In this document: positions 30,679-42,649 of the stretch, in pieces
Layout of the letters: each line of letters begins with the position of its first letter
How positions within the stretch are numbered: the stretch's first letter is position 1
Source of the DNA: Turritopsis dohrnii
Taxonomy: Eukaryota; Cnidaria; Hydrozoa; Anthoathecata; Oceaniidae
Assembly: GCA_027922465.2 (NCBI GenBank)
Contig: BQMF02000158.1
Location: 310,001 to 374,000 of the forward strand
Direction: 5' to 3'
Length of the DNA: 64,000 bases
Made by a program: the position numbers and the translations under genes
Notes under the pieces: model-generated
Seen by the model: the letters and a program-made list of their open reading frames with translations, nothing else
Database searches by the model: none
Told to the model about the DNA's origin: nothing

Positions 30679-33600
30679 CTAAGACTGATCCGTCCAAATT
30701 TTCTGTTTCTTAGTAAAAGCCTTCTCGATGACTATACAATTAAATCTCCACTCTTGTACAACCTTCACGTCGTAGGTATCATCAAAACCTTCATACTCAA
30801 CTGTGAAGTCACATTCCTCGTCATATTCATCATCATCTAACACAGCAGTTACAACACCTCGCTACCAAATCTCTTTCCCATTATCTAACATTTTGTGTAA
30901 TATCGTTTTTCCAAAAAACGTAGGGACTTTGTTTTTCTTCCTTTTATCTCCTTTGTTACCACTTTTATTAGAGTCTTCTAACAGCTCTTCTTTCTTTTCA
31001 GCAAGCAACTGCTTACGCTCAGTTTCTGATCTTATCTTATTACAGTGTACCTGTTTCGCTCTAATTTCTGCATCCATCGAAAAATAATCAATGAGTTGCT
31101 TCAGATTACTCCTTAAAGTATCTACATCATACTTTTGATACTTGCCATTCACAGCTTCACCTATTTGCATAAGCCTCTTATCAGCAACCTTTTGTTCCAG
31201 AACGACCTTTCGATAACTGACTTGCCATTGCAAAACACTGAGCAATTTATGTTGTGGATAACTGGAACATATCCCATCAAGCTTTGCAACAGAATTAATG
31301 TAGCCCACATCCGATATTTTTTGTGTAAGATATTCTTTCTCATCAACTGATTTCTGGTACTTTATTTCGGATTCCAACTTCTTCCTGTCCATTTGATCCA
31401 TCTTGAATTGCAGAATTTCTCTTCTCCTTTGCCTGTACTTTTTTATCCAGTTGTACCTGTTTGTTCTCGCAATGCATACAGTTTTTTTCTAACTCTTCGG
31501 TTGTCTTTTTTTCGAGCCATTTGCCGGTTTTATTGTTACTGAACATTATAACTCCACAAGCTGCTATTGTTGACAGTGTTGGTTTCATGCTCAATTTCCT
31601 ATCATATTGTGCAAAATCTTGTTCTCATATAACATTCGTCCTTAAACAATTTCATGTTTCATCAATGACATCTTCAGAAGGTTGATGATAAAGCCCTCCA
31701 GGCAACTGATCCTTTAACTGGCTTTGAACCATTAGGGAGCACGTACAGCAAATTATTTCAGACATTCTTGTGTAAAACTGTCAAATTCTGGGTTTTCTGT
31801 CTCTTCAAACAATTCAACGTAAATCTTGCCTTTTGATAAGTATTTTTCTTCAAATACGGTAAAGCCTTGCATCATTTCAGAAGCATCAGTTCTGGCTGAA
31901 CACAAATATTCCAACAGATTCTCCCAGATTTTATTCAAAGCAAATATATGCCCAGACTCTTCAACAATACGAAATAAAGGACCACTGACTAATTTATTAA
32001 AAATCCCCAAGGCTCATGCAGCTGCTGAATAGACTGGATAATCAATGTCTTTCTTAATAGATACATGCAAGAAATTATCACTGTCCAATAATCCAACAAA
32101 TTCACTCAAGTGGTTACGATGATAATAGATGGCTCCATCAAGTATAGAAAAAAGTTGAAACGATGATGTTAAAATGAAACCATTGAATTTTCTTCTCGTT
32201 TCTTTTCTAAAAATGCTTTCCACTCATCTGCTTTGCCATTACGTTGGTCACCATGAGTGTAACTGGTCAGTTTGGATAACTCAAAGAATAAAGAATAAGT
32301 TCGTGACTGTGTATTATTCTTGAATCCACCATGATTGTCACTTAATTCCTCTACTATACTTTCCCATTCTTTCAGCAACTTTTCTGCGTATATTCCAAGA
32401 TTACGCAAAACATGAAGCCAACAGAAAACATGATGCATGCGGCTAATGTTTTCTTGTTCTTTTACTGGAAGCATGTTGTAATTTTCAACAATGAAGGGAA
32501 TTACTTCCTTCCGCCACGATTCAAATTGTCGAAAGAATGCTGAATTGGTAACACATCGATCTGTCATCAATAATTTGAAATTATAAAGAATTTTCTTTAC
32601 ATCATCATCCATATGTGCTTCAACAGCAACCAGGCTAGACATATCTTCTAGCATCTGCTTCAAAGTTGTCATATAACTACCTGTTTCTCCAGAAAACATA
32701 TCTTCCAGACCCAAAGTAAATGATTCCTTGTCTGTTGTTACTTGGTAACCACCAATTTCATTAAAGTTGTATTTAGTACCATCAATATGTAAGCAATTGT
32801 TGTCACTTTCCAGCAAAGCTTACCGTACCTGCAATTTAGATACTATTTCAGCTTCAACCATGAGTGAAGCAGTTAAACTTTTCTTGGGCAGTTTGTCAAT
32901 GTCTTTATTCGCCAACTTCTTCAAAATCAATCTGATTATACTGCTGCAATTCTCAACACTAATGTTTCTTTTTAGCAACTCATAAAATACAAATCTTACT
33001 TCATCTGAGTATTTGTCATTTTTGAAAGTTTGAATGCAATTCTCATCTAGCTCGTGGATTTTTTCCTGCAACTGCCAACTTAAATTTTCATAGAACCTAA
33101 CATTCTCCTTTAACTTATCTGTGTTAATTGACGATTTCCTGTCACTATTCTCCAATTGTTTTTTATAGTAAAAAACCCTTTTTCTTTGACAGTCATAATT
33201 ATGGGCTATTGTGGCATTATGTCTTTCTAATGCAGTGACTTTGTCCATTAATTCGTTGTTTATTTTCGTAAGTTCATCGATTTTTTCTTGCTTGCGTCTT
33301 TCCCTTTTTCGATAATTTCTGGCATTGTATATTACAAGTTCATCTTCCTTTTCCATTATTTTCGACCTCAAGAGGCTGTTCCTGCTTTTAAGTTTTTCAA
33401 TTTCACATTTCAGTTGATTAACTTTCTTCTGATGCAGTTCATTTTGTGCTTCACTTTCATTCATTATTTCAGTGTAACACCCAGTCCATTGTTCATGAAG
33501 ACTTAAAACTTCAGTTTGGTAGTGCATTTCTACCTCAGAATCACACTGCTGAGCAGTCAAGCAACTTTCATCTGGTCTTATCTGGGTTTTCTTCAAACTC

Positions 33601-33896
33601 AACAGTGTGATCAAGAACTCTTTTCTTTCAGTATTTGCTTTTTTCCTGCGAAGCTTCTCTGCTGTGTTTTGTACATCCTTAAAAAGTCTCTCAGTGACAT
33701 TTGGAGAGATTTCTTCACTCATTTCGAAGTAACTACTTAGGAACTGTGAAATATCCTCCCAACGAATCTTAACCGAGGTTTTTGCTCTACATAAAGACAA
33801 AAACACTTGATTTTTTATGACACATTGGTCTGACAAGATAAGGTGACCATGCTCCAATTTCTCACTGTCAAACATCTTTAAATCTGGAAATTTCAC
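30679..33896 (-). pseudogene. Large coiled-coil transposon-associated protein, multiple disruptions
   Basis: Collinear minus-strand pieces. 33,896-32,820 is a long heptad-rich coiled coil (EKLKSRNSLLRSKIMEKEDE). 32,816-32,170 contains LHIDGTKYNFNEIGGYQVTT, LMTDRCVTNSAFFRQF and RMHHVFCWLHVLRNL. 32,180-32,014 follows after a frameshift. 32,010-31,753 has IFNKLVSGPLFRIVEESGH. 31,600-31,345 has CGVIMFSNNKTGKWLEKKT. 31,401-30,890 has LLSVLQWQVSYRKVVLEQ. A tail to 30,679 is Tudor/chromo-like (RGVVTAV, DDEYDEECDFTVEYEG). I recognise the DGT / SNNKT-WL pattern as a family repeated in cnidarian genomes and probably transposon-encoded; the IDGT and TDR Asp residues could be catalytic. At least five stops or shifts mark it as dead. 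Class uncertain. Confidence 0.6.
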
Positions 33897-34189
33897 ATCA
33901 TTTGTTATTATTTTATTTTATGCAATGACACTGATGATGGCGAAAGGGAAAAGTTTATGAAAAAATAAGTTAAAACATATTTTAATAATAATTTTAGTGA
34001 ATAATAAAATTTATTAACATGTAGCTATATTTATTGTAAATCATTTAAAATAACTTACCATCATGATACTCCCTCCAACAGATGCTGATAAGTAAAAAGG
34101 CCAAGGAAGATTAATGGTAAACACCTAGAAACTTAAAGCTATGATAAAACATAACAATAATAAATCAATTAAAAAAGAGGTGATGCATA
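33897..34189. other. No gene recognised
   Basis: Short AT-rich interval upstream of the coiled-coil pseudogene and left of Helitron A3. Confidence 0.4.
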
Positions 34190-35797
34190 TCTATATCCTA
34201 ATACGCGCTGTGCATCCAGTTTTTAACTTGGTAAGTGTGAAAAAAGACTGGGGACGAAATGTTTCTATGGAAAATTCAATACGGCATCTTTAGAAAGTGA
34301 GTAACTGAGTGTACTGTGTGCACATCCACGATTAGTATATGCTCCTCCGTTTGGTTCTTTTTTGGTTTCGCACTGAAAATCTGCCGAAAAACGTCAATGG
34401 AGAAGCGCGAGCAATGCAATGTTTTTCGTTCGAAATTGGTTAACGATCATTTTGTAGCAGTAAAAACAAAAACAAAAAACTTCACGAACACGAAGATAGT
34501 TTTTTTAAAACGAAGATCTTTAATTTTATTGTTTTAGTCGTTTTCGGAGAAAGATCGTATCGTAAAGATTGAATTAACAAGTGTAAGTTTTGAGACTTTT
34601 TTCGTCTTTTTCCATTTAATTCATTTTTGACTGTTTGGTAGGCTGGAACTATACTCATGATAATTTAATAACTTTTTCTATGTTTTTCCGATTTGGATAA
34701 GAAATCAAGTTTGTGTTTTGTTTTATTTTGCTTTCCTTTTTTGTTTGTGTGTATGTGTAGCATTTTGTTTATTATGATATGGTTTTCATTGCTCATGGAA
34801 ATCTTCTTTTTTTAGTTTAAAATAATTACGAAAGAATTTAACAAGTCTAAATGCTTGAGTGTTTTGGTAAAGAACAGACTATTAAAATAACGAATGGTAT
34901 CGAATCTTAGTGGATAAAAACAGCAACATTATCAGGTATAATTCCGCATATCATTTACATGGCGTTTTTATTCTTCTTCATAACATATCTTTTATTTTTT
35001 TTTGACTGTTTCGTAGGCTGAAGCTAAACTCATGATCTTTTAATAAATATTCCCTGTTCCTACCCATATGTTTGCTTCAAGTTTGCGTTCGTTCTTTTAG
35101 TTTGCTTTTGTTTGTGCGTATATGTAGCTAAATATGTTTTTATGATTAATAGAAATCTTCTTTTTTAGGTAAAATTAATTATGAAAGAATAAATAAATTC
35201 GACATTGTAATATGAAGGGTGTTTGGTAAAGAACTGACTAATGAAATAACGAATGCTATCGAATCTTATTGGAGTAAAGAAGCAACGTTAGCAGGTATAA
35301 TTCCGTTTATCATTCATATTTCCTTTGGCGTTTTTATTTTTCACTACACGCCAAGGCAGCTTTGTTTACCACCCATTATCATTAAAGACTGAAAGAACAA
35401 AATTCCCACCTATTGCCCTTTGCTATGCGCCATCTTAACCAACAAATACAGCAGCCACTTCATCCATCGTGACATGAGGTTTTTTTTGTGTCTGTGTCAA
35501 AATCTACATTTTATGTTTCGTAATCACCTCTTTCTCTTTTCACGATGAACTGGAATCTTACGACATTTTAATAATGACGTTAGATTAAAAAATAGTGCCG
35601 CCTCTGCGTAGCCTTACGTCAAATATATGTAGGAAAAACCATTTAAAAAAAGTTAAATATTTCACTCCCTAAATTAGAAGTGGTATGCACAGCGCCGATT
35701 ATGATAACTTTTTATTTCTATAAATGTTCGACACGGGTGTGAGCGATGCGTCGTTTTGAGAAATGCAACAGTAAAAAGTTTTTACACGGGATACTAG
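34190..35797 (+). mobile_element. Non-autonomous Helitron A3 (1.6 kb)
   Basis: Starts TCTATATCCTAATACGCGC after A (34,189) and ends ATACTAG before T (35,798), with the GTAAAAAGTTTTTAC hairpin just inside. Near-identical to A2. Its 3' third and everything to its right recur at 59,547-64,000. Confidence 0.88.
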
Positions 35798-36167
35798 TAC
35801 AACTTATTTTACTCCAGTCAAATGTTTATTTATACCGAAATCTGCCATTTTGAAATTTCAATCTTTCATATTTTTTCGAAAAAGGAAAACATTGCAATCA
35901 GGGATGAAACATCCAACATTGAGATGCTTTTCCTCACCGGAGTAAGTGATATTTTCAGGAAAATAATGACACGGTTGGAAGGAGGAAGGATTAAAGTGTC
36001 CATTTTTGTACCGGAAAAGAAAAAACTTTTTTTCGAGCGAAAAAATAGAAACTGATATAGTAGAAAATTAATGGAATGTCATAGAAAGGCTACTCAAAAC
36101 AACTTTTCCAGGCGATTTTTGGGTTTCCCAGCCCTTTCTTACATAATCTACAAAGTTTGACATCGAT

Positions 36168-39000
36168 TCAACAAGACAATCCACCGTGCTGACGACAGGA
36201 TTTTACACGGCAATCTTTGGAAATGCTACCACAATCAGAACAAACTGCCATAAAAAGACCTATATCAAATTCGACATCGTCTGAAAACCATGGCCTACGA
36301 CATACGCAGAAAACATCTTCATAGGTAAGAAATCCTTTGCAGATTTTAACTCGCTTGGTTGATCGCAGAAAAGGAGTTATCCGCTTGTCTTTTATTCTGA
36401 CCAACAAATGATCTCTCATGCGGCTTATATCATACCCTTGTCCAACAGGTGTTATACCAAATAAGACATCAGTCATAAAAGCTACGGCGAAAACACCACA
36501 GTCAACACTATTTGGTTGTTGTTGAACTGGCATAGCTTTGACTTTTAGCGTACTGCTGTCAACGAACGCTAAATCGCTAATCTGTTTCCAGATACCATGT
36601 GGAATATTTCCTCGATAAAGAGAGTCACAATAGCAAATCTACAAGAAAGGTTAGCCAAAAATTAGACCAAATTACGCTCATTTATCCTTACACTCATTAA
36701 CTACACTAGACATAAGCTTGTACCAAAACAGGACGAATCTACTATGTTCACTCTTCAACCTCGTTTCCAGGCCTCTCTTTCTTGTTTGATGAAATGAAAA
36801 TTGCTACGAGATAAAAGCCTGTATTACAAAAGTCTTATTACCTCTATACCATCCAAACAATAAACAGTTGTCCAGTGAGAGTTGCAAAACAAAATCTGGA
36901 CAAAGTTTTCTTTTAGGTGACTGAACCATCCAGCTGGCCCAATGACGGTATCTTCAAACCCTTCAACAAGGGGAATTGTGTTTGTAATATATGCTGACAG
37001 AAATTTATTACTGCATCATCGAGCTGGCCACCATTAGCAATATTGGACTCGATTCTGGGATTCAAGCTAGTATGATGGCTATGTTTATTTTTTCTGGTTT
37101 TCTTCTTTTGCGGCTTGGCAGGTAATTCTTTTGTTGGCGAGTGTACTTCATTTGAAATTTTGGTTTTCATTGCCATCACAATCTACAACAACTTCTGCTA
37201 CAACATCATTTATGTTTGTTTTAGATTTCCTTTCTTCTTCTTCGCGAATGAAAATTTTTTGCTCGATACAATTGGCGCATCATTTCCACTCGCTGACCAA
37301 TTCTATTAGCATACGGATGTCGTTTTGAAATGGTAAACGGCGACTTAAACTTTTGCATCTTTTTCGTTACTTCCACTGACTTTTTTGTTTCTTTTTTGGA
37401 GATTTTCTTTCTAATAAGTCAGACTTTTGTTCGTTTTGCATATGAATTTTTGCAGAATTCAGCAGTGCGGTTATTTCCGCCGAGTATGTTTTCAGAAGGT
37501 TAACGTCATGCATGATATACGTCAAATCTTGAAACTCTTTTAGCTTTGTGCGGAGATTAATTTGCTCCTGTTTCAAGGTGCTCGGCCTCAGTAAGAGGGT
37601 TGTTTCTGCTGATTTGCTGCACTTCTCCTCTGAATCTGGGCCACTCTGCTCGCAATTCTCTGCACCATCGTCATCATGCGTATCACATACGGGATGTTTC
37701 TGGTGGACATGGTTATCTGCGGGTCGGAAATCTGTTATCGCTACATTGTCGTTGACCGGAATGGGAAACAGGTCAGTGTCTAATATAACCCATACGTGAT
37801 CCCGGAAAAGCGGTGATATGTTGTCAAATGTTAGCTGACCACTTTGAATGACAGCGAAAAAATGTTTGCAGGGAAAATGATTTCTGCGAAAATCACCACA
37901 TGTGCAGCTGCAAAATCTTGCATTATCCCCAAAATTTACTTGATATTTCTTTCGTTCTATGGAGCATTGATCGGTACTTAGAACGGTAAACATCCCGTTA
38001 CTCATCTTTTTAACTGATAATTCCATCTCTGAATCTGCGGCCGCCTGTTTTGATAGCAGCTTATCGATGATTGGTTTAGGACGATTTTTCAAGTACTCTG
38101 GTAGTTCTATTAAGTACTTGCGGTGCATTCCAGAGAATCAATCATTTTGTTCCACGTATTTTTCATATAATTTCGGCAAAAACTGTTCCACGACAACTTG
38201 GAGCATTTCGCTTAAAAAGCACTTGTGATAATCTGCCAGAAGCTCTGTCTTAAGTTCCCTGTTCAGCCTCTCCGTACCATTATTGGTATTTGTAAGTTGA
38301 TGGGTTGGTAAAAGACAGCCCAGCGCCTTATCTCTGGTCTCCAGGTACCTTCAAACCAGTTTCGAAATCTTCCTTTATAACATTCCCAGCTCAGTAAGCT
38401 TCTAAGAGCACTTTCAAGCTCCTCTTTATCAGATGCATGGGCTATTCTCCTGAGACGACACTTAACATCATCTGCAATTGCAGCAACACCGTTGTCCTGC
38501 TTTGGCCTCCACCGTGTCCAGGCTTGCTCGCGATGAAAATCGCACAAAAACACTTTTGTGCCCGGAAATACCTCTTCCAGAGCTGTAATTTCTTTTTCAT
38601 CAAAATCAACCATGCAGTATTTGGGGATGATTTCAGGAGACCATGATTTTAAAATTGATAAACCCTTTTTGATCATGACTTCAGTTTCCTCCTGGAATAC
38701 CATCATGGCTACAACTTGATAATTTATATTAGTCTTAACTACCGCAAATAATAATGGTAGTGCGTATTTCATTGTCATGTAGGTGGCGTCAAGTAGGAGC
38801 AGTTGAGAGGCGTATCATTTGCAAAGTTGTTTCATATCAGGTGACTGATAGATGAAATTGAGTTTGTTTTCAACGTTGCAGCAAACTACTGGTACAAAAG
38901 CTTGAAACTAACATCTACCGTGTCCAGTCGAATTAGTATTATCAAAAATTCTGATGCATCCACATCATCGCTGCACCAATCTTTCCAACTATCCGAGAAA
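36168..39000 (-). pseudogene. MULE transposase - SWIM - Ulp1 - degenerate PHD gene, copy 1
   Basis: Minus-strand order: a 5' region; TGA at about 38,833 in CK*YASQ; LLLLDATYMTMKYALPL (first MULE Asp); IIPKYCMVDFDEKEI and FLCDFHREQAW (second Asp and C-x-H); WRPEIRRWAVFYQ then a shift; the SWIM finger CSCTCGDFRRNHFPCKHFF (37,900-37,850); an acidic/basic linker with stops; LDDAVINFCQHILQTQFPLL then a one-base shift; CNSHWTTVYCLDG (protease His); an intron of about 200 bp; CYCDSLYRG (Asp); QQQPNSVDCGVF (Gln, Cys); and FCVCRRPW, a PHD start with poorly kept later ligands. It is the fullest domain set of this family in the window but carries several inactivating changes. Element ends were not found. 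Confidence 0.8.
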
Positions 39001-39019
39001 AAAAACTACAGTATCATCT

Positions 39020-39360
39020 GCTGTCCGGAGATAGTTGCTGTTGAAAAGCAAGAGTACTATTCATGACGTAATATAGCTTGTCGCAAAAAGTTGCCAGTCA
39101 ATGATTCATCAACTGTCAGATGCCCACATTGCAAAAGAAAGCTGAAGACAACTGGTCTAGTCCATACTTTCATTGTCGAAGTCATTGTTGAAAAGAATGG
39201 AAAACAAACAATATTAACGATGTTTCCAAATGTTATTGATACCATGAATTTGGATAGTACGATACTGGAAGATGAAATACTCAATTTGGAAGGTTATGAC
39301 TTTCATTACAATTGCAAAAAAATAGTGACAAAAGTTGCTCCACATGAAGATCTTATTTAA
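39020..39360 (+). pseudogene. RPA-like zinc-ribbon/OB-fold C-terminal domain, copy 1
   Basis: Plus-strand frame: CCPEIVAVEKQEYYS, TGA where a Cys is expected (39,062-39,064), RNIACRKKLP, STVRCPHCKRKL, then TILTMFPNVIDTMN and ILNLEGYDFHYNCKKIVTK. The Cys spacing and the strand pattern resemble DBD-C of replication protein A (single-stranded-DNA binding). Accessory RPA-like genes are best known from Helitrons; here it lies next to and divergent from a MULE gene. The single stop suggests recent loss. Confidence 0.5.
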
Positions 39361-40541
39361 CCCTTCCCAGTCGACAAAAGACCAAAATATCAATCTTTTG
39401 TTAATTTTTTGACACTCCTCCACATGTTAAATCTTTTGTTTTTTTAGATGCTAACAGTCAATTATGACGTTCCATGCAATTTTCTTTTTAATTAGGCCAA
39501 AACTCTCAAATAGCTATTTTGGAGAAGTGTATTTTTATATAAATGTATGAATACTGCATAAATACAGTGTATTTCAAAACGCGTGAAAGGTCACATTTGT
39601 TGTATAGATTTGACATTTTACGGCGTCGATATCTTTTGTTGTATATTTTGTATACAGTTCATTTTAAAAAGTAACTTTCAAGTCTTAGTTTTCTCTTCCT
39701 GGTTGTTTCTGGTCATTCAGAAAAGTAAGACTACAAAGTCATTCCCCTAAAATATCCGACTTTTTAGTATTAAATCTTTGTTTCCATTTTGATTCTTTTG
39801 ATTTCGTAATATTTTGTTTAAGAAGAAATTTTGACCCGATTTTAATTGACAACAAGAACAAGATGGTGCAAAACGGTAGCAGCAAGCAGCATGCTTTCGA
39901 AAGCTTAGTTTTGTTTATTGTGCGAATGCGCGACCAGAAATAGCCATAAAAAGTGGTTAGTATAAAGGGGTCTTATCGAATGTAAATAGGGTCTTATTAA
40001 GAAACGCCACCACCAAATAATTTTCAAAATAAAGAAATGTACATACATGAGTTGAATTTTTTTTAGAAAAAAAATTATAAGAGCTAACGTGTGAAAAGAA
40101 ATGCGTCTACTTCGACCAATATTAAAAAGAAAGATTCCATGGACTCAAAACCTTCCCAAAAATTTGCGATCTTTGAAATCTTTGATGCAAAATGACAGTT
40201 TAGATAGCTAACAAACTTTAGATGTAATTAAATAAAAAATCGTACCTTACATTCAAATGTTAAGCATTTTTAGTAAAAGTAACTACTTACTGCTTTTAAC
40301 TGAAAGCCTTACTACCACCTAACATAAGCAATCTGAAAAATATCCATCTCTTCATGTATTATTAAGCGATAGAATATTAGAAAAATTTATTTTAGAATGT
40401 TTGCTTGATAAAATCTACGAATATTTTTAGACTGCGTTGCTTTGTGAGAATTCATATAATTTCTGAACGAAGTCTCATCAATTATTAAGTGCAGGCTAAA
40501 AACTGCCGTTTCAGCTGGAGTAGTAGGAGTCCAACGGTGTT

Positions 40542-40745
40542 TTAATACGGTATTCGCTTACGCCACCACTGTAAACAATTGTTGCTTTCAATAACTACAT
40601 AATCCAAAATATCTTTTGGCAGATGACAGCCTTTTCCTAAAGCAATGGTCATCATGTAATCAAAACGTTTTTTAATATGACATTTGTTAACGATCCATCC
40701 TCTATGGGAAGAGACTTCAGTATCAACTTGGCAATTTCTTTTCAC
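40542..40745 (-). other. Unassigned exon-like open frame
   Basis: Minus-strand frame reads HRGWIVNKCHIKKRFDYMMT, GKGCHLPKDILDYVVIESNN, then LQWWRKR with a possible GTAAGC donor after CAGTGGTGGC. Composition is coding-like (regular use of Cys, Trp and His) and the frame is bounded by a plausible acceptor, but I do not recognise a family and no partner exons were found. Confidence 0.3.
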
Positions 40746-41272
40746 CTTTGTACATTTTGACCGCTAGGGAGCTGGTAAATCTTTGGCCTGATGAAATTTT
40801 TTATTCTGAAGCCTGATGCTTTAGCCTGAACGTGAGGGCACTCCTAGCTTTAGCTACTTGCTAGTTTTAGAAAGTACTTTCTTATGGAACGCCGAAGCCG
40901 CATTTATTACTTTCACAGAATTAAAATACTTTGTTGCCGTTTACAAAACTAAGTGAAGGTTTTTTAAATACTATCGAAACCAATGCAAGTGTAAAAAAGC
41001 TATGAACAGTTGTTGTTAAAACCTCCATAGTATTAAAACGACAACTGTAGGAAGAACGACGGGGTTATCAGGTACGTATGTTCGAGTTGAGATTGTAAAC
41101 TATATTTTGGAGCAATTATAAACGCTGATGCTTTTTCAGGCCATATACTTACTCTCAGTCTTCTCTTAAAGCTTTTTATCACATGCACGTAAAATTTTAC
41201 GTAAGCTCAAGAATGTTCATTCATTCTCTCCTTAAGGAAAAGTTTTCGGAAGGTCTTACGGACGTTCATGAG

Positions 41273-41336
41273 CCTTTACGACAATTTCCTTAAAAACAAA
41301 AAATTTTGTTTTTAAGGAAATCGTCGTAAGCCTCCG
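41273..41336 (+). repeat. Long imperfect hairpin
   Basis: The arms ACGACAATTTCCTTAAAAAC and its near-perfect reverse complement meet at AAAATTTTG, giving a stem of about 30 bp with few mismatches. It may be a small foldback element or the end of a DNA transposon belonging to the adjacent MADF gene. Confidence 0.6.
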
Positions 41337-41449
41337 TTAGCCTCAAGAAGAAAAAAACGTTTGAAAAATTATATCCAACGTTCGAAATGACGTCTTGTGT
41401 TTGAAATTGACAATCAAATCAAAAATATATTATTGAGTGAGCAGAGAAT

Positions 41450-42522
41450 ATGGCGGACATCGAAGATGATATTTTGGCAGAAACTGTCAGAAACTTCTCG
41501 GTTTTATTTGACAAATCACATGCAGATTTCCACAGGAACGATATAAAAAAAATGCTTGGAATGCTGTGGCACAAGCGTTGGGCATGGAAGATGGTGAGTG
41601 TTTGGTTTTTCTTTGTTTGTGTTTTATACCAGGTGTTTTTATTAGGTGTTTTTAATACGTTACTCTCCAAATCATTGCTACGAATACCATTTACGTATTA
41701 TATTTGATTGTTGTTACATAGGAAATAAAGTAGAGAAGTCGTTCAACAAACTGCGTGACAAGTATGTGAGAGTCAAAAGAGAAATGAAGTCAAAGGATAA
41801 ATCTGGTACATCTGCAGAATCTGTAAGAAAAGTCTGACAGAAGCTGGAAAGTTTGGAGTTTTTGCAGTGGCTAGATGAATACATCAAACCAAGACAATCT
41901 ATATCTAGTGTAAATGGCAGAGAAAGTGATGATTCATCTGGGGAAGAAGACAGCGATATAAATCAAATTGGTGATGAAGAAGAAAGTTTTAACATCAAAA
42001 AACAAGGTGTAGAGACCACGAAAAGTACTACGGAAGAAGGAAATGAAACACAAGGTACCGGAGAATCAAAGCAAAAAGATACCACAAACAAAGGAAAGAG
42101 AAAAGAGAGCTCAAAGAAAGATAGTAATACAGAAAACATGAATGTTTCAGGGGAGAGTCGAGTGAAAAGACCAGCAAAGCATAAGCAATCTTCAAATAAA
42201 AATACATTGTCCGAAATTGAGAAAGAAGAAATTTCGTTAGTGAGGACGGTTGCTGGAGCAGTATGTTCTAACAGTGAGGAAAAAAGTGAGAAAGATGACT
42301 TTGATTTTTTTGGCTAATTTATAGCAAAGAAAATGAGAAATCTCAATGCCAAACTTGACGAAGAAAAGCTGGAAGATCTCGAGTTCGAAATCACCAGCAC
42401 TATAGAAAGAGCTAGGAAAGGTTAAAGAAACCCAGAATTGTTTGTGCAGCAGCTTACACAACCTTGACAATACTACAATCAAACACCTGGGTCATTTATG
42501 CAAGCTCTAAATTCAAATGAGT
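41450..42522 (+). pseudogene. MADF-domain protein (Harbinger-accessory or transcription factor type), one intron
   Basis: Exon 1 starts MADIEDDILAETVRNFSVLF. A one-base gain in the A-run near 41,549 shifts it; the second frame reads KNAWNAVAQALGMED to the GTGAGT donor at about 41,594. Exon 2 (acceptor TTACATAG, about 41,721) continues NKVEKSFNKLRDKYVRVKRE, completing a MADF domain. TGA at 41,835-41,837 replaces a Trp codon, then KLESLEFLQWLDEY. A long Ser/Glu/Lys-rich linker leads to DDFDFFG, a TAA and FIAKKMRNLNAKL, a BESS-like or Harbinger-protein C-terminus. MADF proteins bind DNA and accompany PIF/Harbinger transposases. No Harbinger nuclease was found nearby. Confidence 0.65.
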
Positions 42523-42649
42523 AGTATAATATGATATCTATATTTCTTTCTTTATTAATTGTTAGATTATAATACGATACAGATTGTTATCTAAATTGAT
42601 ACTAGAACTTCTTTTTTTCGTTTTCAATTTTCTCTCACGTCAAGAAAAC

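Larger units (their letters stand above)
35185..39638 (+). repeat. First copy of a >=4.45-kb near-identical duplication
   Basis: Every base compared from within Helitron A3 to 39,638 matches 59,547-64,000 at a constant offset of 24,362, apart from one substitution I saw (T at 39,019 versus A at 63,381). The left limit lies inside the Helitron copies, not at an element end. The right limit is beyond the window. Both copies share the same stops and frameshifts, so the duplication is younger than the gene decay. Confidence 0.9.
39361..41449. other. Mostly no recognised gene; one unassigned exon-like segment and one hairpin
   Basis: AT-rich sequence to the right of the RPA-like fragment. The only items noted are an exon-like frame at 40,542-40,745 and the long hairpin at about 41,273-41,336, described separately. 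Confidence 0.4.

Noticed and set aside
35822..36055. Plus-strand frame MFIYTEICHFEISIF as a gene (also at 60,184)
   Set aside because: It is present twice only because of the segmental duplication. It has no recognisable domain and begins right at a Helitron flank.
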